From Sphingobium sp. TKS (lineage in GTDB: Bacteria; Pseudomonadota; Alphaproteobacteria; Sphingomonadales; Sphingomonadaceae), in assembly GCF_001563265.1 (NCBI RefSeq), contig NZ_CP005083.1:809001-873000 (forward strand): 64,000 bases of DNA, read 5' to 3'. Below the pieces are notes generated by a model. The model was not told the origin of the DNA. It saw only the letters and a program-made list of their open reading frames with translations, and did no database searches. Positions within the stretch are counted from its first letter, which is position 1. Each line of letters begins with the position of its first letter. The translations under genes and the position numbers were made by a program. Of the stretch, positions 58,108 through 64,000 are shown in pieces.

Positions 58108-59100
58108 ATGACAAAGCGCCTCAGTAACCTCGATCGTACACTCAAACTCGTGCATGCGTTGACGCAAAGCATCGAAGGCTTGTCGCTCGATGAGATGGCT
58201 GCATTGCTTGGGGTGAATCGCCGAACTGTCGAGCGACTTCGCAACGTCATACTCATTCATTTCGACTTGGACGAAGCCGTCGATGGGCGCATCAAACGAT
58301 TCAGGATCAAGGATAGCCCGGGCCGGGCCTATGCTAGGCCAAACGCTGCCGAAGTCGCCGCGCTCCAGGCAGTGGTCGAAGCCGGGCGGATCGAGGGCAC
58401 AGCCAACACCGAAGCGCTTGAGAAGCTGCTCTCCAAGATCAAGATCGCCTTTGACAGCGCTGAGCGGCGCCGGCTGGACAATGACCTCGATCTGCTCACC
58501 CGGTTGCAGCGATCCCGCGTTGCGGCAGGGCCAGCCGTCATCGCTTCGCCCGAGGATCTGACAACGATCCAGTCAGCGATCCTTGCCGCCCATTGTGTGG
58601 ATTTTGATTATCAGCCCGATTGGGCTGCTGCGCCAGCATGGCGGCGGGTCATCCCATACGGCCTGATCCATGGCCCCATCACCTATCTGCTTGGCAAAAT
58701 GCCTGACCGGGATGATCCCCCATTCACCTTTCGGCTCGATCGCATGAGCAACGTTCGAGATAGCGGGGTAGTCGGTTGCCCACCGGATGATTGGGATCTC
58801 GACGCCTGGATGTCCCGCAGCTTCGGCATCTGGCAAGAGGAAGATCACGATATTGTGCTGCGGGTCCGCCCGCATGCGGTCGAGCGAGCGCGGGCATGGC
58901 GGTTCCACCCGCATCAGCAATTCGAAGATGATGGCGAGGAGCTGCTGGTGCGATTTCGATCCGGAGGGCTCTTTGAGCTCGCCAATCACCTGTTTGGATG
59001 GGCGGGCGATTTGCTGATCGAAGGGCCAGCGGCATTGCAGGACACGATGGAGCAGCGGCTCGCGGCGGCTCAGGAAATGTTGCGACCGAAATTGTCGTAG
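58108..59100 (+). CDS. WYL-domain transcriptional regulator
   Basis: This is a 330-residue regulator. The N-terminal helix-turn-helix is in SLDEMAALLGVNRRTVERLRNVI (about 25-50). The WYL domain (about 165-245) has IQSAILAAHCVDFDYQPDW and RRVIPYGLIHGPITYLLGKMP, and a C-terminal WCX-like part has EDDGEELLVRFRSGGLFELANHLFGWAG. WYL proteins sense nucleic-acid or small-molecule ligands and commonly control defence and DNA-repair loci. ATG 58108 is chosen; in-frame GTG 58099 and TTG 58072 are possible. It precedes the AddB-like gene by 57 bases. Confidence 0.85.
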   Translation: MTKRLSNLDRTLKLVHALTQSIEGLSLDEMAALLGVNRRTVERLRNVILIHFDLDEAVDGRIKRFRIKDSPGRAYARPNAAEVAALQAVVEAGRIEGTANTEALEKLLSKIKIAFDSAERRRLDNDLDLLTRLQRSRVAAGPAVIASPEDLTTIQSAILAAHCVDFDYQPDWAAAPAWRRVIPYGLIHGPITYLLGKMPDRDDPPFTFRLDRMSNVRDSGVVGCPPDDWDLDAWMSRSFGIWQEEDHDIVLRVRPHAVERARAWRFHPHQQFEDDGEELLVRFRSGGLFELANHLFGWAGDLLIEGPAALQDTMEQRLAAAQEMLRPKLS

Positions 59101-59157
59101 CTAATGGGCAGAGAGCGTGTTGGGCGTGGCGTGACAGTCGTCGGGGGATTAGTTTGA

Positions 59158-61872
59158 ATGTTTGAGAACTGCCATCTGCGGATCGGCCACGCGCCATTTG
59201 CGAGCTGCATGCCGCTCAGTCCGCAGCTCCTGGCGAGCCTCTATGCCTTGCCTCATTGTGCCGAGATGCCGCTGCGCGAGGTTCTTGAAGCGCAGAGTAA
59301 GGATGCCCCATGGGCGGAGAGTTTTACTGTCGCCCCCGAACAGACAGCCACGGCTGTTGCCGCAATGCTGCGCCATCTGATGATGGCCACGCGGGACCTC
59401 GAGCCTGGATCCATTGCGACCGCCGCCCTGGCAACTGGCCGGAGGGCGCGCACCCATATCGAGGCGCTACGGGATCTTTGGTTTGGTAATCCAGCAATCG
59501 TTCCGTCCGAACTGGCGATATTGAAGGCATTCCTCGCCTGTGAGGCAGGCGATGCGTTGCAGTCGCTTCAGGTGATCTGGGATCGGAATAGCACCCAGCT
59601 GACATCTCTCGAGCGCGCTGTGCTCGAGCATCTCGAAAGTCACTACGGCAAGCTGGACGAGGACGATATTGATTACGTCCGCCTGGTCTCGGCCCCCAAG
59701 ACGTGCCGAGCGCCTGAATCGATCCTCGCCGGGCATGTCCAAAGGCATCTGCTTGATCCGTCGGCGCCAACGGTACCCATGGACGACAGCCTCGCGGTTT
59801 GTTCCGTCCGCGATGCACTCACGGAATGCGAAGCCGCCGCCGCCATCATCCAGCGCTGGCTTGCCGAGGATCGAACTTTGTCGGCGAGCGAGATCGGCAT
59901 CATCCTGCCATCGGGGCCGGAGTATACGCATTACCTGTCGGAAGCCTTCGCGAATGCGGGCCTTACGGCATCATCGCTCCCTGCTGCGCCGGATCGAAGA
60001 AATGTCGGGGGTGAAGCGCTCCTGCATTTCCTGCAGTGCAGGCGGCGGCCTGCCCCCGCCATGGCGCTCGCCTCGTTATATTGTTCCCCCGTTCTGTGCT
60101 GGTCCCCGGATGTTGGATCGGCCTTGGCAAATGCGGTCATGGCCGGCGATTTTCAGCCGATGTTGATGCAAGACTTGAACGGAAAACAGGCTGCGCTCTT
60201 CTCGCTGATCCGGTCAGCGTCACCTACGACGAACGGTCAGCTCAAGGAGCAAATCCGTTCCTTCCTGAGATTGCTCAGTGAGGACGAGTTGCTTGCGTCC
60301 GATGTCGCTGAGACGAAGCAGCTGGCTTCGCGCCTTTTGGCCGCCCTCGGCAACGCCAATGATGCCGCCGGAGCGGAGCTTGAAAAGGCCATCCAATTGG
60401 CCGCAGCATACCAGGCACCGCCTTGCCCACGTGGACCTTACTACCTGGGCGGTATCTCGGTCATGTTGGCGCATGAAATGCCTAAGCGGCAGTTTCGCAA
60501 ACTTCTCATCCTCGGCTTCAACGACGGTGCCTATCCGCCCCCGCCTTCGGGGAATCCGTTCTTCCTCGACAGCGAGGTTGAGGCGATCTCAAACACGATC
60601 GGCTTGCAGCTCCCGTCCCAGGCCAAGCAGCTCGATACATCGCTCGACCTTTTCGCGCGGCAGATTGGAGCCGCAAGTGACCAGGTCATATTCCTCCTGT
60701 CAGAACGCGATCGCAGCGGCAGCTTTCTCTCCGCCTCGTCAAGTTTGCCACTCATCTCCCGGCTCATCACCGGCATGGATGATCCTGAATCTTTGGTCGT
60801 ACCACTCACGCATAGTGAAGGTACGATCTGGGACAGGCTGGTGGCCTGGAAGCCGCGGCCAGTGGTCGACCCCCTCGAGCCCATCGAAGTGCTAACGCAC
60901 TATGAGTTTGATCTCGATCTCCTGAGCCTGCGCAAGAAGGATGATGGCACCCCGAGAGCGCAGAGCCCGAGCCGGCTTGAAAAGCTCCTCATCAGCCCGC
61001 TGGCCTGGGTCTTGGCTGAACTCGGCGCCGAGCACGTTTCGTGGCAGCCGGAAGCGCTTGACGTCATGCTGCGCGGCTCTCTCGCCCACGAGGTATTCGA
61101 ACGCCTCTTCCCGCCGGGCAAGGACCACCCGTCCGACGAAGTGATCGAAGAAAAGGTGCCCGAGCTTCTTCTGGAACGCATTCGTGCAATTGCGCCGTTC
61201 CTGCAGACGTCGGCCTGGGCTGTCGAACGCAACACGCTGGAGGCGGAAATCACCAAGTCCGCCAAGCACTGGTCGATGGTACTGAAATCCCTCGACGCCG
61301 AGATCGTGGGCAACGAATTCTGGCTCTCGGGGACCCTGTTCGAGCATCCCGTACATGGCAAAGCGGATTGCCTGCTTCGCCTTCCCGATGGGCAGCCGAT
61401 CGTCGTCGATTACAAAAAAAGCAGCTCCGGAACCCGCAGACAGCGCTTGCAGAAGGGCTGGGACCTGCAGGTCGATCTCTATCGGCGCATGACCGTTCGG
61501 ATCGATGAGCGCAGCCACGAAGCTGTCGTTCGCATTGGCGAGACCTTGAACGGCTGGTCCAAACAGCCAGCGGTTGCCTATCACACGCTCAACGACGGCA
61601 ACGTCCTTCTCAATGGCATCGAGGTGTTTGACAGCACTGATGTCGAACTCGTCGCAGGTGACATCGCCGTGAATGCACTTGCTCTGATTTCGGCGAGATT
61701 CGACGCCCTCAAGGCTGGCCGGCTCGAAACGAACACCACGGCAGACGCCAAATTCTTCCAGAAAGCCGCCGCACTTGGCACTTACGCTCTCGAAGACAGT
61801 CCGTTGATCACCGCATTCATGCGTGACGATACCGCTCCTTCTGTAATCCTCCCGGACGAACTCGATGACTGA
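59158..61872 (+). CDS. AddB-like PD-(D/E)XK nuclease
   Basis: This is a 904-residue protein resembling AddB/RecC-type subunits. The helicase-like N-terminal part lacks a P-loop and contains SIGIILPSGPEYTHYLSEAF-type motifs (EIGIILPSGPEYTHYLSE). The region KLLILGFNDGAYPPPPSGNPFFLD is an AddB landmark. The C-terminal RecB-family nuclease domain (about 630-850) has RGSLAHEVFERLF, GKADCLLRLP, PIVVDYKKSSSG (catalytic D-x-K) and WDLQVDLYRR (QxxxY). No iron-sulfur cysteine set is evident. It overlaps the helicase gene by 8 bases, as in addBA operons. It is probably a plasmid-borne exonuclease complex rather than the housekeeping AddAB. Confidence 0.85.
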   Translation: MFENCHLRIGHAPFASCMPLSPQLLASLYALPHCAEMPLREVLEAQSKDAPWAESFTVAPEQTATAVAAMLRHLMMATRDLEPGSIATAALATGRRARTHIEALRDLWFGNPAIVPSELAILKAFLACEAGDALQSLQVIWDRNSTQLTSLERAVLEHLESHYGKLDEDDIDYVRLVSAPKTCRAPESILAGHVQRHLLDPSAPTVPMDDSLAVCSVRDALTECEAAAAIIQRWLAEDRTLSASEIGIILPSGPEYTHYLSEAFANAGLTASSLPAAPDRRNVGGEALLHFLQCRRRPAPAMALASLYCSPVLCWSPDVGSALANAVMAGDFQPMLMQDLNGKQAALFSLIRSASPTTNGQLKEQIRSFLRLLSEDELLASDVAETKQLASRLLAALGNANDAAGAELEKAIQLAAAYQAPPCPRGPYYLGGISVMLAHEMPKRQFRKLLILGFNDGAYPPPPSGNPFFLDSEVEAISNTIGLQLPSQAKQLDTSLDLFARQIGAASDQVIFLLSERDRSGSFLSASSSLPLISRLITGMDDPESLVVPLTHSEGTIWDRLVAWKPRPVVDPLEPIEVLTHYEFDLDLLSLRKKDDGTPRAQSPSRLEKLLISPLAWVLAELGAEHVSWQPEALDVMLRGSLAHEVFERLFPPGKDHPSDEVIEEKVPELLLERIRAIAPFLQTSAWAVERNTLEAEITKSAKHWSMVLKSLDAEIVGNEFWLSGTLFEHPVHGKADCLLRLPDGQPIVVDYKKSSSGTRRQRLQKGWDLQVDLYRRMTVRIDERSHEAVVRIGETLNGWSKQPAVAYHTLNDGNVLLNGIEVFDSTDVELVAGDIAVNALALISARFDALKAGRLETNTTADAKFFQKAAALGTYALEDSPLITAFMRDDTAPSVILPDELDD

Positions 61873-64000
61873 ACTTTCGATTGTGCCCGCAGGCGCCGGG
61901 GCTGGCAAAACGCACCATATCCAGGAAACCCTCACCCAATGGGTCAGGGACGGCAAGGTTCGCCCAGAGAAGATCCTCGCGGTCACCTTCACAGAAGCCG
62001 CCGCCGGGGAGTTGCGGCAGCGGATCCGGGGCGCTCTGATTGCGGACAGCAATCTGTCGGCAGCGCTGGCTGTCGAGAGAGCTTATGTCTCCACCATTCA
62101 CGGGCTGGGGCGCCGATTGCTGATCGAGCACGCCTTCGCATCGGGTTCATCTCCGCAGCAGCGTCTGATCGCTGAAGACGAGCAGGACTTGCTGATCCGT
62201 CGCTCGATCGAAGAAAATCCTGCATTGAGCGAGCTTTCCCGAAACCTCGCCGCCCTTGGCTATCAAGGAAGCTTCTCCTCGGACCAAACCGCAGAGGACA
62301 GCTTCCGCAAGAAGTTGCTCGGCGTCATCGCCTTGCTGCGAACGCTCGGTCCGCGAGGCAGCGATCCGGCGATGGCCGACTTTGTCGAGGCATCCATCCG
62401 GACCGGATACGGTGCACCTATCGGCAAATCTGAGACTTTGGCTGCAGCGCTCCAGAAGACTGTCGATGCCTTGCTTCAGGCCTTTCCTCGCTCGCTCGCT
62501 GACGATGCTGGTAGTGCCACCGCCAAGACAGCATTCCGCGAGAACTTCCGCGCTCTGAAGCAGGCTCAGCAGCTGCTCGCATCCGGCGGTACAGACTGGC
62601 GGCTGTGGCAGAAGCTGCGGGGCCTGCGTCTGTCGATGCGCGGCAATCCGACCCCTGACGGCTACGACGATCTTGCATCTGCGGTCATGCTGGCGGCTGA
62701 CAACCTGGTTTTTCACCCCGGACCGCTCGAGGATGCGGTTTCGCATGCGCGCGCTCTCGTCGAAGGCGCACAGTCGGCGATGACGGACTACGAGACCCGA
62801 AAACGCGAGCTCGGCGTCATCGACTTTAGCGACATGGTGACCAACGCTGCGCGGATACTCGATGAAAAGCCCGCCGTGCTTGGCGCCATCATGGACGAGG
62901 TCGACTGCGTCATTGTCGACGAGTTCCAAGACACCAACCCGATCCAGTTCACCTTTCTGTGGGCGCTGGCCCGCAAGGCCAAACGCGCCTTGATCGTCGG
63001 CGACACCAAGCAGGCGATCATGGGCTTCCAGGGCGCGGATCCGCGACTGACCATCGCCCTTACACAGCAATTTGAAACCAGCCCGCTCGACCGGAACTGG
63101 CGCTCTGATCCGCGCATCATGGCTTTTATGAACGCACTGGGGCCGTGCCTCTTCGGTGAGGACTATACGGCGCTTGCCGCGCAGAATGCCTCGGGACACG
63201 ACACCGCTCTGGAGGTCATCGGGCTGGCCAACAAGCGCGGTGCCCGCTCCGGCGGAAAGCCCCAGCATTTCATCGCTGATCGTCTCCTGTCCCTGCTGAC
63301 GGATGATCGGGTGACCATCGTGGACAGGCATTCCAAGGCCTTGCGCGACCTGGAGCCCCGGGATGTTGCCATCCTGTGCCCGACGCATAGCCACTGCGCG
63401 AGCTATGCCGCCGCGCTGCGGGCCCTGGGCTTGCCGGTCCGCGTTGCAGAAGGAGGCTGGTGGCAAAGCAAGATCGTTCAGGCAGCATGCTTCGCGCTTC
63501 GTTTCGCCGTCGATCCGGCAGACAACCATGCAGCGATCTGCACCGCAACGCTCGGCCCGGGCGCAACGCCGCTCGGCGATGCTCTTGGCGCTCTGGCCCG
63601 GGACGGCCGGATCGAGACACCAGAACTCATGGCATTGCAGGGACTTTGGCCTGACTCGCTTGCGACGCCGGTGGACAGACTGGTCCATCGGGTGATCCAG
63701 GTTGCCGGGCTGCGAGACTGGTGCGACCGGCTTGACGATCCCGCCCAAATGAGAGCGGACCTTCTTCGCTTCGAGGCTGAAGCGGCGGCATTCTTGGATG
63801 CACACCGGGATATGCGCGAAGCCTCAGGTTTCTATGGCCAGAGTGCCAACGTTTTCCTTGGGTGGCTCGAGAACAAGGTCGGCTTGAAGGGTGAGGATCT
63901 CCGTCCGAATCCCGCTGGCGCGGAGGCCGATGGCATCGAGATTGTAACCTGGCACGCCTCGAAGGGGCGGGAGTGGCCGGTCGTGGTCGTTTGCGGCCTC
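61865..64000 (+). CDS. AddA/UvrD-like helicase (partial, runs off the right edge)
   Basis: An open frame of at least 712 residues starts at ATG 61865, overlapping the AddB-like gene by 8 bases. The helicase motifs are SIVPAGAGAGKTHHIQ (Walker A), LAVTFTEAAAGELRQRI, AYVSTIHGLGRRLL, DCVIVDEFQDTNPIQ (Walker B), ALIVGDTKQAIMGFQGADP, LDRNWRSDPRIMAFMN and VTWHASKGREWPVVVV (motif V) at the edge. This is the AddA/RecB helicase lineage. Whether a second nuclease domain follows is not visible. Together with the preceding gene it should form a helicase-nuclease pair. Confidence 0.88.
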   Translation, partial: MTELSIVPAGAGAGKTHHIQETLTQWVRDGKVRPEKILAVTFTEAAAGELRQRIRGALIADSNLSAALAVERAYVSTIHGLGRRLLIEHAFASGSSPQQRLIAEDEQDLLIRRSIEENPALSELSRNLAALGYQGSFSSDQTAEDSFRKKLLGVIALLRTLGPRGSDPAMADFVEASIRTGYGAPIGKSETLAAALQKTVDALLQAFPRSLADDAGSATAKTAFRENFRALKQAQQLLASGGTDWRLWQKLRGLRLSMRGNPTPDGYDDLASAVMLAADNLVFHPGPLEDAVSHARALVEGAQSAMTDYETRKRELGVIDFSDMVTNAARILDEKPAVLGAIMDEVDCVIVDEFQDTNPIQFTFLWALARKAKRALIVGDTKQAIMGFQGADPRLTIALTQQFETSPLDRNWRSDPRIMAFMNALGPCLFGEDYTALAAQNASGHDTALEVIGLANKRGARSGGKPQHFIADRLLSLLTDDRVTIVDRHSKALRDLEPRDVAILCPTHSHCASYAAALRALGLPVRVAEGGWWQSKIVQAACFALRFAVDPADNHAAICTATLGPGATPLGDALGALARDGRIETPELMALQGLWPDSLATPVDRLVHRVIQVAGLRDWCDRLDDPAQMRADLLRFEAEAAAFLDAHRDMREASGFYGQSANVFLGWLENKVGLKGEDLRPNPAGAEADGIEIVTWHASKGREWPVVVVCGL

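Noticed and set aside
58003..58108. Possible WYL-regulator operator in the divergent gap
   Set aside because: The only dyad seen, GCGAC-N7-GTCGT, is short and imperfect, so it is not called.
62147..63805. 552-residue minus-strand frame
   Set aside because: Antisense of the AddA/UvrD-like helicase, which has all helicase motifs.
1..64000. CRISPR arrays, rRNA and tRNA genes
   Set aside because: No regularly spaced repeats, cloverleaf-like sequences or rRNA signatures were seen on reading.

Overview
The window is GC-rich alphaproteobacterial DNA. It looks like part of a large conjugative plasmid (or integrative conjugative element) of a sphingomonad such as Novosphingobium, Sphingobium or Sphingomonas. 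The evidence is an F-type transfer region, a MobF relaxase, ArdC, SSB, and small plasmid proteins resembling DUF6437, DUF6878, DUF6915, DUF5818 and DUF6961 families. Family names come from recognising the proteins by eye; no search was run. No rRNA, tRNA or CRISPR array was seen.

Layout. Bases 1-12.4 kb hold an antirestriction gene (ardC) cut into three pieces by two separate elements, each carrying three tyrosine recombinase genes. The first (about 915-5490) is a RIT (recombinase-in-trio) element with two passenger genes. It is inserted directly after the ArdC zinc motif HELSH. The second (about 5570-12175) carries three larger recombinases and its own intact ArdC. Bases 12.4-17.1 kb are plasmid housekeeping genes: a DUF2493 protein, SSB and small conserved proteins. 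Bases 17.4-23.1 kb are the DNA-processing module: a small DNA-binding protein, the TraD coupling protein and the MobF relaxase. Bases 23.2-25.3 kb hold small genes and a LexA/CI-like (S24) repressor with clear palindromic operators.

Bases 25.4-36.0 kb are a visibly lower-GC island carrying a broken type 3 BREX phage-defence locus in the order brxR, brxF, 5' brxC, IS21 element (istA-istB), 3' brxHII, pglZ, brxA, an SF1 helicase and a small membrane protein. The IS has no target duplication. The two-thirds of brxC, the whole of pglX and most of brxHII expected here are missing, so the element marks a deletion.

Bases 36.0-54.1 kb, all on the minus strand, are a near-complete F-type type IV secretion operon: traA-L-E-K-B-dsbC-V-C-(orf)-trbI-signal peptidase-traW-U-trbC-traN-F-H-G. 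Many neighbours overlap by a few bases. Two CxxC thiol proteins (DsbC-like and TraF) accompany the cysteine-rich TraN, TraU and TraH.

Bases 54.4-64.0 kb hold two small regulators, a HEPN-domain protein, a double-AAA ATPase and, divergently, a WYL-domain regulator followed by an AddB-like nuclease and an AddA/UvrD-like helicase that runs off the window. This last cluster is the best candidate for an uncharacterised system. A TAGGAAA-type motif found in the S24 repressor's operators recurs upstream of traA, upstream of the 54.4 kb regulator and at 16.2 kb. This suggests one repressor may control conjugation and maintenance genes together.
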